Assembly (NCBI GenBank): GCA_937969125.1
Contig: CALBVA010000318.1
Coordinates: 1-5,527, forward strand
Direction: 5' to 3'
From: an uncultured Verrucomicrobiales bacterium
GTDB lineage: Bacteria > Verrucomicrobiota > Verrucomicrobiia > Verrucomicrobiales > Akkermansiaceae
Length of the DNA: 5,527 nucleotides
This document shows positions 1 to 5,371 of the stretch, in pieces. A model generated the notes under the pieces. The model was not told the DNA's origin, did no database searches, and worked only from the letters and a program-made list of their open reading frames with translations. The translations under genes were made by a program, and so were the position numbers. Positions within the stretch are counted from its first letter, which is position 1; each line of letters begins with the position of its first letter.

Positions 1-1049
1 AGGAAGGCATTCAACTCATGAAAAAAGGGGAGCAACGCCGCTTCTGGATTCCTGCAAAGCTCGCCTTCGGAGACACCCCTCCCGAGGGTGCCCCAAAGGG
101 TGACCTCATCTTCGACTTTGAGCTCATCGACTTCCGTGCCGTGCCAAAGCCGCCTCCGCCGCCGAAGGACCCGAATGCTCCTGAAGACGTCGCCGGACCT
201 CCCGAGGGTACCGCTAAGACGGAGTCCGGAATCAGTCACCGCGAAATCAAGGCCGGTGAAGGCGAGGCCATGCCAAAGCTCACCGACCTCGTCGAGTTCA
301 ACTTCAAGGGCTGGGATTCCAATGGCTCCTCAATCGGCTCCTCCACCAGCATGGGTGGGAAGCCAATGAAAACCGTTCTGGAGGAAGCATTCCTCCCCGG
401 TTGGAAGGAAGCGATACAACTCATGAAAAAGGGTGAGACCCGCCGTTTCTGGATCCCCGAGGAACTCGGTTTCCCCGGTGGCAACGGACCAAAAGGCACG
501 CTCACTTTTGATATTGAGCTGATTAGTTTCAAGCTCGCACCTGCTGCGCCCGAGGTTCCCTCGGATGTCGCCGCTCCTCCGGCAGATGCTCTGAAGACCG
601 AGTCCGGACTCGCCTACAAGGTCCTCAATAAAGGAACCGGCGAGAAGAAGATCACCGAGGCCGACCGCGTCATGGTCCACTACGCCGGATGGATGACTGA
701 CGGCAAGATGTTCGATAGCTCCATCCCGCGTGACGAACTCTTCGAGGTTAACATGCGTGGCGGAGTGATTCCGGGCTGGCTTGAAGGTCTCAAGCTCATG
801 GTTAAGGGCGAGAAGACCCGCTTCTGGATTCCTGCCAATCTCGCTTACGGAGAGACCCCGCGCCGCCCCGGTGGCCCTGCAGGATTGCTGGTATTCGATA
901 TCGAGGTTGTCGATGTCATCTCACCAACTCCTCGGCCTAAGATCGAGGCCGTGACCCCACCGATCGAGATCCCGGCTCGTAAGCCTTCTGAGAAGGCCGA
1001 AAAAGCTGAAGAGAAGCCTGCTGAAAAAGAGGCTCCCAAGGGCGAGTAA
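1..1049 (+). CDS. Multi-domain FKBP-type peptidyl-prolyl cis-trans isomerase, 5'-truncated by the window edge
   Basis: The reading frame is open to the left edge: bases 1-2 end a codon, and the codons from 3 (E-G-I-Q-L-M-K-K-G-E) match the inside of the next module (W-K-E-A-I-Q-L-M-K-K-G-E). The ATG at 18 is therefore internal. The visible part holds the end of one FKBP module (to about 150), a complete second (about 216-540) and a complete third (about 594-925), joined by Pro/Ala-rich linkers. A Lys/Glu/Ala/Pro-rich tail runs to the TAA at 1047. FKBP proteins catalyse cis-trans isomerisation of X-Pro bonds and act as chaperones. The third module keeps the usual pocket: Tyr (681), Phe-Asp (711-716), V-I-P-G-W (765-779), A-Y-G (843-851) and a late Phe (894). 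The second module has lost several of these residues. An export signal cannot be judged without the N-terminus. The family call is secure; number of modules, substrate and location are unknown. Confidence 0.93.
   Translation, partial: EGIQLMKKGEQRRFWIPAKLAFGDTPPEGAPKGDLIFDFELIDFRAVPKPPPPPKDPNAPEDVAGPPEGTAKTESGISHREIKAGEGEAMPKLTDLVEFNFKGWDSNGSSIGSSTSMGGKPMKTVLEEAFLPGWKEAIQLMKKGETRRFWIPEELGFPGGNGPKGTLTFDIELISFKLAPAAPEVPSDVAAPPADALKTESGLAYKVLNKGTGEKKITEADRVMVHYAGWMTDGKMFDSSIPRDELFEVNMRGGVIPGWLEGLKLMVKGEKTRFWIPANLAYGETPRRPGGPAGLLVFDIEVVDVISPTPRPKIEAVTPPIEIPARKPSEKAEKAEEKPAEKEAPKGE
216..926 (+). repeat. Tandem FKBP module repeat, about 378-bp period
   Basis: Within the FKBP gene the coding unit recurs. 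The segment K-T-E-S-G opens modules at 216 and 594, a spacing of 378 bp or 126 codons. Each is preceded by a linker with the pattern D-V-A-x-P-P. The block K-G-E-x-x-R-F-W-I-P occurs three times, near 27, 429 and 807. DNA identity is partial and the modules have diverged at the active site, so this is an old coding duplication rather than a recent DNA repeat. Confidence 0.8.
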
Positions 1050-1079
1050 GGAAAGCATTCCTCTTCCATTAAAATTCCA

Positions 1080-1117
1080 AGCCCTGTCCCGCCATTCCAG
1101 CGGGCAGGGCTTTTTTT
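1080..1117 (+). terminator. Intrinsic terminator after the FKBP gene
   Basis: AGCCCTG (1080-1086) pairs with CAGGGCT (1105-1111), and CCCGC (1088-1092) with GCGGG (1100-1104). One T (1087) is bulged and the loop is CATTCCA. A run of seven T follows (1111-1117). The hairpin begins about 30 bp after the FKBP stop codon and ends 31 bp before the next ATG. Confidence 0.92.
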
Positions 1118-1148
1118 ATCGGAAGTCTCCACGTAGTCTTTTTTCAAC

Positions 1149-2189
1149 ATGAAGCTCCTCCTCTTCTTTTTCTCCATCACCTGCCTCCTCGGCCAGGAAA
1201 CCGCCCCCACGGTCTTCGCCAAGTGGAAGGATAAGGTCGATCCCTCAGTGGATCGCGGGCTGCAATACCTCGCTCGCGTGCAAGAGCCGGATGGCAGCTA
1301 CCCCGGAGGCTACGGTGATTCCTGCGGTATTCCCGCCCTCGCAGGCATGGCCTTTCTCTCACGAGGACATCTCCCGACCGAGGGCCCCTACGCTAACTCG
1401 CTGAATAAGATCATCGACTTCCTCCTCGGTCGCCAGGATCGCGATGGCCTCTACACGGGCGGCCAATATGGCAGCGGGCCGATGTATGGTCACAATATAG
1501 CCACTCTTTTTCTTTCGGAGGTCTCGGGAATGGTCGATCCCCAGCGTCAAAAGAAGATCAATTCCTCCCTCCCACGAGCCCTCAAGCTCATCCTCCGCGC
1601 TCAGGCGGTCGAAAAAAGTAAACGTCACCAAGGCGGGTGGCGTTATCAACCGACCTCTACCGATTCCGACACCTCATGCTCCGGCTGGGCTCTCATGGCG
1701 TTGCGCTCCGCTAAGTTGAATGGGGCAGAAGTGCCGGACAAGGCCATCGCTGATGCCGTGGCCTATCTCTATCAGAATTACTCGCGGAAGAACGGCCACT
1801 TCGGATATTCCAGTCCACACAATCAGAAAAATTCCCTCACCGGAATGGGTCTCCTCTGCCTCGAACTCTGCGGCGAGCATGGCAAGCCGGAGACGATCAA
1901 AGCAGCCGACTTCATCCTTCAAAACTTCCGCAGCCTTCCCGGAAACCAATTCGAATTCTATGGGAACTACTACAATGCCCAGGCTATGTTTCAAATTGGC
2001 GGGAAGTATTGGGAGACCTATGCCGACTGGATGTATCAGACTTACCTCGATAAGCAAAAGGAGGATGGCTCCTGGTATAGCAAGACTGCCGGAGACGTCT
2101 ACGGGACCTCATTGATGACTCTCGCCTTCACCGTGCCGTATCGACAGCTCCCGATCTATCAGCGGGATGAAACTGTCGATGAAGACTAA
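1149..2189 (+). CDS. Exported protein with prenyltransferase/squalene-oxidase-like alpha/alpha-toroid repeats
   Basis: The 346-aa product starts with a short Sec-type signal: Lys2, a hydrophobic core at about residues 3-14, and probable cleavage near G15-Q16. The rest is repeated helical hairpins with QW-like motifs: Q-E-P-D-G-S-Y (46-51), R-Q-D-R-D-G-L-Y (95-102), G-G-W-R-Y (162-166), N-G-H-F-G-Y (215-220) and Q-K-E-D-G-S-W (303-309). Between them lie small-residue helices such as G-H-N-I-A-T-L (114-120) and D-T-S-C-S-G-W-A-L-M-A-L (174-185). The C-terminus L-P-I-Y-Q-R (334-339) is, from memory, typical of a large uncharacterised planctomycete/verrucomicrobial family. The fold is that of terpenoid cyclases, but the class II protonation motif D-x-D-D is not intact (D-S-D-T at 172-175). 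Cyclase activity is therefore unlikely; a binding or scaffold role outside the cytoplasm is inferred. No Shine-Dalgarno sequence precedes the ATG. The gene follows a terminator closely and converges with rho. Confidence 0.85.
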   Translation: MKLLLFFFSITCLLGQETAPTVFAKWKDKVDPSVDRGLQYLARVQEPDGSYPGGYGDSCGIPALAGMAFLSRGHLPTEGPYANSLNKIIDFLLGRQDRDGLYTGGQYGSGPMYGHNIATLFLSEVSGMVDPQRQKKINSSLPRALKLILRAQAVEKSKRHQGGWRYQPTSTDSDTSCSGWALMALRSAKLNGAEVPDKAIADAVAYLYQNYSRKNGHFGYSSPHNQKNSLTGMGLLCLELCGEHGKPETIKAADFILQNFRSLPGNQFEFYGNYYNAQAMFQIGGKYWETYADWMYQTYLDKQKEDGSWYSKTAGDVYGTSLMTLAFTVPYRQLPIYQRDETVDED

Positions 2190-2204
2190 GCGGGGTGGGG
2201 GAAA

Positions 2205-3572
2205 TCATCCCTTAATCTCCATCAACATCTGCGCGTTATTCGGAAACTTCTTCATAAAGAAGAGGAGCCGCTCCATCGCCTCAATCGGCTTATGCCCGGC
2301 TAGTCCACGCCTTACCATATAGAGTTTCTTCAGCGTCATTTCCGGGAGCAGGAGCTCCTCACGGCGCGTGCCGGATTTGAAGATATCGGCTGCCGGATAG
2401 ACATAGTGCTCCGCAATTCGGCGATCCAGCACCAGCTCCATGTTGCCGGTGCCCTTGAATTCTTGGAAGATCGCTTCATCAGCCTTAGAGTTCGTCTGAA
2501 TGAGCGCCGTCGCCATGATCGTCAGCGACCCGGCCTCGCGGGTATTCCGCGCCGCTGCGAAAAGCCTGCGAGGCATCTCCAGAGCTCCAGCCACAATGCC
2601 ACCGGACTGGTAGCCGCGTCCCCGGCTCTGCTTGTTCCCGCCCATATTGTTATTATAAGCGCGGGCCAGGCGGGTGATGGAGTCCATCAGGATGAAAACG
2701 TGCTGGCCGGCCTCCACGAGACGCTTCGCCCGCTCCACACACAGCTCCGCAAGCCGACAGTGATTACGCGGTGATTCATCATTCGAGCTAGCATAGATTT
2801 CGGCATCTGGAAGCTGGCGACGGAATTCCGTCACCTCCTCCGGGCGCTCATCGACCAGCAGGATGATGAGGTGAATGTGTTCCTCATGCCGCTCCTGCAC
2901 GGCCTGCGCCATGTGGAGCAGTAGGGTTGTCTTGCCGGAGCGGGGAGGGGAGACAATGAGTCCCCGCTGGCCGCGTCCGACTGGCATCATGAGATCTACC
3001 AGACGCGTGGTGAATCTTTCCGGCGTGGTTTCGAAGCCTATGAGTTTGGAGGGATTGACCGCCTTCAGCTCTTCAAAGGCCGGGAGCTTGCGCGCTTCCT
3101 CCGGTTTCATGTCATTAATCGAGGTAACCTCGGTCATCTGCGGACCTCGGGTGGAATTACGAGCGATTCCTTTAATCCACACCCCGGCGCGGATGCCGTG
3201 CTTTCGGATGAGATCGGGCGGGACAAAGACGTCCTCTTTCCGCTGCTCGAAGTCCTGATCCTGTTTCCTGAGAAAACCGAATCCCTTCGGGGCGATTTCA
3301 AAGAGGCCGTCCACCTCCATCGGCTCGCTGGTGAATTCAAAAGGCTTCCGGTCGCGCTCGCGATTTTCTCGGCCACCCTCGCTACCTCCATCGCGGCGTC
3401 CGTATCCCCGCACCCGGCCTTGTTTGGCTTCTCCTCCGTGGCCACCACCACTGCCTTTGTTGCGATTCCGGTTGCGGTTACGATTCCGGTTATTGCGGCG
3501 TCGTCCGTTGTTACCGCCGTCACTTGATTGGCGGGACTGGGCGTGTGCGGAGTCAGAGTCGGGAGGAGTCAT
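2205..3572 (-). CDS. rho: Transcription termination factor Rho with Arg/Asn/Gly-rich N-terminus
   Basis: Rho is a hexameric RNA-dependent ATPase that ends transcription by translocating along nascent RNA. With the ATG at 3572-3570 the protein has 455 aa. Residues 1-80 are low complexity: R-R-R-N-N, five R-N pairs, then Gly- and Arg-rich stretches. They take the place of the helical Rho_N domain. The cold-shock-type RNA-binding domain follows (about 85-155) with the RNP-like G-F-G-F-L-R (97-102). The ATPase core has Walker A P-P-R-S-G-K-T-T (209-216), D-E-R-P-E-E-V-T (241-248) with the catalytic Glu, Walker B I-L-M-D-S-I-T-R-L-A-R (294-304), the R-loop E-F-K-G-T-G-N-M-E-L (371-380) and the arginine finger S-G-T-R (400-403). 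A start at 3620 in the same frame would add 16 residues (many Phe) unlike any Rho N-terminus, so 3572 is preferred; no Shine-Dalgarno decides it. The gene is monocistronic here, with a long structured upstream region that may serve autoregulation. Confidence 0.97.
   Translation of the reverse strand: MTPPDSDSAHAQSRQSSDGGNNGRRRNNRNRNRNRNRNKGSGGGHGGEAKQGRVRGYGRRDGGSEGGRENRERDRKPFEFTSEPMEVDGLFEIAPKGFGFLRKQDQDFEQRKEDVFVPPDLIRKHGIRAGVWIKGIARNSTRGPQMTEVTSINDMKPEEARKLPAFEELKAVNPSKLIGFETTPERFTTRLVDLMMPVGRGQRGLIVSPPRSGKTTLLLHMAQAVQERHEEHIHLIILLVDERPEEVTEFRRQLPDAEIYASSNDESPRNHCRLAELCVERAKRLVEAGQHVFILMDSITRLARAYNNNMGGNKQSRGRGYQSGGIVAGALEMPRRLFAAARNTREAGSLTIMATALIQTNSKADEAIFQEFKGTGNMELVLDRRIAEHYVYPAADIFKSGTRREELLLPEMTLKKLYMVRRGLAGHKPIEAMERLLFFMKKFPNNAQMLMEIKG
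3463..3498 (-). repeat. 18-bp tandem repeat encoding Arg-Asn dipeptides in rho
   Basis: On the plus strand CGATTCCGGTT occurs at 3463-3473 and again at 3481-3491, giving two 18-bp units with similar 3' halves. Read in rho frame they encode the N-R-N-R run at about residues 27-38. Such a short in-frame repeat can change length by slippage without breaking the frame. Confidence 0.75.
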
Positions 3573-3676
3573 ACGTGATGGGAAATGAAAAAAGAAAAAC
3601 TGGGAGGGGGCCGGCACCATCAGTCACCACAGCAGACTCATGGATTCGGATCTCGGGATGAAATCCGATCAGGAAC

Positions 3677-3715
3677 GAGTGAGGGTTCATTGATCGATCA
3701 ATGATGACCTCATTC
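3677..3715. repeat. 39-bp imperfect inverted repeat with a perfect 18-bp palindromic core
   Basis: The core TCATTGATCGATCAATGA (3687-3704) is a perfect palindrome. Outside it GAGTGAGG (3677-3684) pairs with CCTCATTC (3708-3715), one pair being G-T, across a small asymmetric internal loop (3685-3686 against 3705-3707). It lies 105-143 bp upstream of the rho start. It could be an operator for a dimeric regulator or, transcribed leftward, a hairpin in the rho leader. No T-run follows on either strand, so it is not a standard terminator. Confidence 0.75.
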
Positions 3716-3779
3716 CCTGAATCCCGGCATGCGGCACGGTGACTTCGCGGAACGGTGGAAGATCTCACGATGGGGCTGC

Positions 3780-3810
3780 GGACTTATTGACCGGGACTCA
3801 TAATAAGTCC
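3780..3810. repeat. Inverted repeat with 9-bp perfect arms
   Basis: GGACTTATT (3780-3788) and AATAAGTCC (3802-3810) are exact reverse complements, separated by 13 bp. A shorter alternative pairing, GGACT (3794-3798) with AGTCC (3806-3810), shares the right arm, so the RNA could switch between two hairpins. No T-run follows. The function is unknown; the site lies between divergent genes and upstream of both. Confidence 0.6.
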
Positions 3811-3821
3811 TCGAAAAGTGC

Positions 3822-3907
3822 CAGCAGGGTCGGAAATCTCCCGGAGTGCGAAAGATGGAAGGGGAGGAAATTTTCCTCCCACGACCTTCAACTGCCGAGA
3901 CCCTGTT
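3822..3907. other. Nested stem structure, possible structured leader or small RNA
   Basis: Three stems enclose one another. The outer arm CAGGGTCGG (3825-3833) pairs with CCGA/CCCTG (3895-3898 and 3901-3905), leaving a 2-nt bulge. The middle arm GAAGG (3858-3862) pairs with CCTTC (3885-3889). The apical arm GGAGGA (3863-3868) pairs with TCCTCC (3874-3879) around an AATTT loop. Pairing was found by eye and no folding energy was computed. The strand is undetermined: it could lie in the rho leader, in an rpmG leader, or be a free RNA. It matches no RNA family I recognise. Confidence 0.35.
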
Positions 3908-3974
3908 CGGGATTGCCTGTAAAATCAACGATTAATTCACCTTCCGCGATTATCGAACTTTCGTAGGTTTTCCC

Positions 3975-4002
3975 TTGACGAAGGGAGCAATTTTCTTAGC
4001 TT
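3975..4002 (+). promoter_or_regulatory. Putative sigma70-type promoter for rpmG-rpsR
   Basis: TTGACG (3975-3980) is a near-consensus -35 box. TAGCTT (3997-4002), 16 bp on, is a weak -10 box. Transcription would start near 4009 and leave a leader of about 25 nt before the rpmG ATG. The -35 box sits inside a small inverted repeat, TCCCTT (3971-3976) and AAGGGA (3981-3986), which could be an operator. The weak -10 keeps confidence low. Confidence 0.4.
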
Positions 4003-4032
4003 CCGCGTCCCGATTTCTGACTTTTCACCATC

Positions 4033-4206
4033 ATGCCCCGCGACATCATCATCCTGGAATGCACTGAGGCCAAGGCCGAAGGCAAGCCCACTTCCCGCTA
4101 CACCAGCACCCGTAACAAGAAGAGCCTTAACACTCCGGGCCGTCTCGAGAAGGTGAAATTCAATCCTTTCCTGAATCGCCGCACGCTTCATCGCGAGCTT
4201 CGCTAG
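4033..4206 (+). CDS. rpmG: 50S ribosomal protein bL33, zinc-free form
   Basis: This 57-aa basic protein belongs to the large ribosomal subunit, near the E site. The family pattern is clear: an early beta strand I-I-I-L-E-C-T-E (5-12), S-R-Y-T-S-T-R-N-K-K (21-30), then P-G-R-L-E-K-V-K-F-N-P (35-45) and the C-terminal R-T-L-H-R-E (50-55). Zinc-binding bL33 proteins carry two C-x-x-C pairs. Here only Cys10 remains; its partner position is Ala13 and the second pair is replaced (N44-P-F-L), so it is a zinc-free variant. Its start ATG lies about 24 nt after the putative transcription start and has no Shine-Dalgarno. rpsR follows after 30 bp with no terminator between, so the two are probably co-transcribed. 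The gene is short and easily missed by automated calling. Confidence 0.95.
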   Translation: MPRDIIILECTEAKAEGKPTSRYTSTRNKKSLNTPGRLEKVKFNPFLNRRTLHRELR

Positions 4207-4236
4207 TCCTCTTCACTACCAGAATACTTTAAGATC

Positions 4237-4479
4237 ATGTCTGAGCCTAAGACCATCCAGCGCCGGATTAACTTCCGTAAGCACAACAAGTCGATGACCA
4301 CGAAGCGTCTCGACCTGCCTTTTGAGAAAATCAGCTACCACAATCCTGAAATTCTCGCGAAATTCACCACGGAGACTGGTCGCATCCTCCCGCGCAAGGT
4401 CACCGGAGTCTCCGCTAAGATGCACCGTGCCATCACCCGCGAGATCAAGCGCTCCCGCGCCGTCAATCTCATGCCGTAA
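4237..4479 (+). CDS. rpsR: 30S ribosomal protein bS18
   Basis: This 80-aa protein of the small subunit platform normally pairs with bS6. The family core is plain: isoleucine/tyrosine-rich I-S-Y-H-N-P (32-37), G-R-I-L-P-R-K-V-T-G (48-57), S-A-K-M-H-R-A-I-T-R-E-I-K-R-S-R (59-74) and the end V-N-L-M-P. The N-terminus is basic and has no cysteines, so it is the zinc-free type. It follows rpmG by 30 bp and is closed by an intrinsic terminator 32 bp after its stop. In many bacteria rpsR lies with rpsF, ssb and rplI; here its partner is rpmG. No Shine-Dalgarno precedes the ATG, and the 10 bases before it (TTTAAGATC region) are A/T-rich. Confidence 0.96.
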   Translation: MSEPKTIQRRINFRKHNKSMTTKRLDLPFEKISYHNPEILAKFTTETGRILPRKVTGVSAKMHRAITREIKRSRAVNLMP

Positions 4480-4510
4480 ATCGGGTGGTTTCACCGAAAC
4501 ACTTTTGGAA

Positions 4511-4543
4511 AGCCCGTCCGGATCATCTTCGGACGGGTTTTTT
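4511..4543 (+). terminator. Intrinsic terminator of the rpmG-rpsR operon
   Basis: CCCGTCCG (4513-4520) pairs with CGGACGGG (4530-4537), and a G-T and an A-T pair can extend the stem inward around a TCATC loop. Six T follow (4538-4543). The element begins 32 bp after the rpsR stop and ends 39 bp before the folE2 start. Confidence 0.93.
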
Positions 4544-4582
4544 ATTCTACCGAATTAATACTCCAAGACCCATATTTCCCTC

Positions 4583-5371
4583 ATGAGCGAGCTGACAGAC
4601 ACCCAGAATGAGCACGATGACCGGCAGATCGCCATTGATCGCGTCGGGGTCAAGGCCCTTCGTTTCCCTCTCATAGTGAAGGATAAGGGCGGTTCGGAGC
4701 AGCGCACTGTCGCCACCTGTGCCCTCGCCGTCGATTTACCTCATCACTATAAGGGCACCCACATGAGCCGCTTTGTGGAAGTGCTAAATTCCCACGGCAA
4801 TTGCCTCTCGGTCCGAGAGATGGCCGGGCTCCCTAAAGAGCTTTTGGAGCGCCTCGACGCCCGTCGCGCCCACGTTGAGTTCGAGTTTCCTTTCTTCAAA
4901 AGTAAACCCGCCCCCGTTACCGGGAAGGAAGGCATGATGGACTATCAGATTAAATTCGAGATCGAGGCCGAGAAAGATGGCCCCACCGACTTCATCGTTA
5001 CCGTCATGGTCCCGGTCGCCACCCTCTGCCCTTGCTCGAAGGCCATCAGCTCTTACGGCGCGCACAATCAGCGTGGAATTGTGACTTACTCGGTCCGCTT
5101 CAAGAACCCGGTCTGGATTGAAGACCTCATCGCCCGTGTCGAATCCTCCGCCAGCTGCGAACTCTACAGCCTCCTAAAGCGCCCCGACGAAAAAGAAGTC
5201 ACCGAACGCGCTTATGATAATCCCGTCTTCGTCGAGGATCTAGTCCGAAACGTCGCCGCCGCCTCCAATGCCGACTCGGAAATCCGCTGGTATCGCGTCG
5301 AGGCCGAGAACTTCGAGTCCATTCATAATCACAATGCCTACGCCGTCATTGAGAGTGGTGATTTGGCCTAG
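4583..5371 (+). CDS. folE2: GTP cyclohydrolase IB (FolE2)
   Basis: This enzyme converts GTP to 7,8-dihydroneopterin triphosphate, the first step of tetrahydrofolate synthesis, in the cytosol. It replaces the unrelated-in-sequence zinc enzyme FolE and works with other metals. The 262-aa length is usual. Family hallmarks are present in order: V-G-V-K-A-L (21-26), K-G-T-H-M-S-R-F (57-64), L-C-P-C-S-K-A-I-S (148-156) with the active-site Cys149, Y-G-A-H-N-Q-R-G (158-165) with a metal-binding His, L-K-R-P-D-E-K-x-V-T-E (198-208) leading into A-Y-D-N-P-V-F-V-E-D (210-219), and H-N-H-N-A-Y-A (248-254). It follows the rpmG-rpsR terminator and so probably has its own promoter, which would have to overlap that terminator or lie within the 39-bp gap; I see no good one. 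There is no Shine-Dalgarno sequence. Confidence 0.97.
   Translation: MSELTDTQNEHDDRQIAIDRVGVKALRFPLIVKDKGGSEQRTVATCALAVDLPHHYKGTHMSRFVEVLNSHGNCLSVREMAGLPKELLERLDARRAHVEFEFPFFKSKPAPVTGKEGMMDYQIKFEIEAEKDGPTDFIVTVMVPVATLCPCSKAISSYGAHNQRGIVTYSVRFKNPVWIEDLIARVESSASCELYSLLKRPDEKEVTERAYDNPVFVEDLVRNVAAASNADSEIRWYRVEAENFESIHNHNAYAVIESGDLA

Larger units (their letters stand above)
3573..4032. other. Intergenic region between rho and rpmG rich in inverted repeats
   Basis: This stretch holds no believable gene. Its open frames overlap one another, lack family-like composition and have no recognisable motifs. It must carry the promoters and leaders of rho (leftward) and rpmG-rpsR (rightward). I see three strong inverted repeats (3677-3715, 3780-3810, and a nested structure at 3822-3907) and a promoter-like sequence near 3975-4002. 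No tRNA with a complete cloverleaf, and no SRP RNA, RNase P RNA or tmRNA signature, could be recognised on either strand. Confidence 0.7.

Noticed and set aside
18..20. ATG at 18 as start of the FKBP gene
   Set aside because: It encodes the internal Met of Q-L-M-K-K-G-E, which recurs inside the next module, and the frame is open to the window edge. The gene is simply truncated.
1674..2115. Open frames of about 130 codons in other frames of the toroid-repeat gene
   Set aside because: They are shadows of a gene with clear family motifs and have no features of their own.
3198..3527. 109-codon open frame on the plus strand opposite rho
   Set aside because: It is antisense to the low-complexity N-terminus of Rho, and its Ala/Val/Thr-rich product is a by-product of the Arg-Asn-Gly codons.
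3573..3620. Rho start at 3620, 16 codons further upstream
   Set aside because: The added residues are Phe/Pro-rich and come from a pyrimidine tract resembling the leaders before other starts. The ATG at 3572 gives a normal Rho beginning.
3773..3850. tRNA-like segment with a CTCATAA anticodon-like loop
   Set aside because: No acceptor stem, D-arm or proper T-arm can be drawn. It is better explained as the inverted repeat at 3780-3810.
3710..3966. Open frames on both strands between rho and rpmG (3710-3928 minus, 3739-3966 plus)
   Set aside because: They overlap each other and the inverted repeats, their Ser/Arg/Pro-rich products look random, and no motif is seen.
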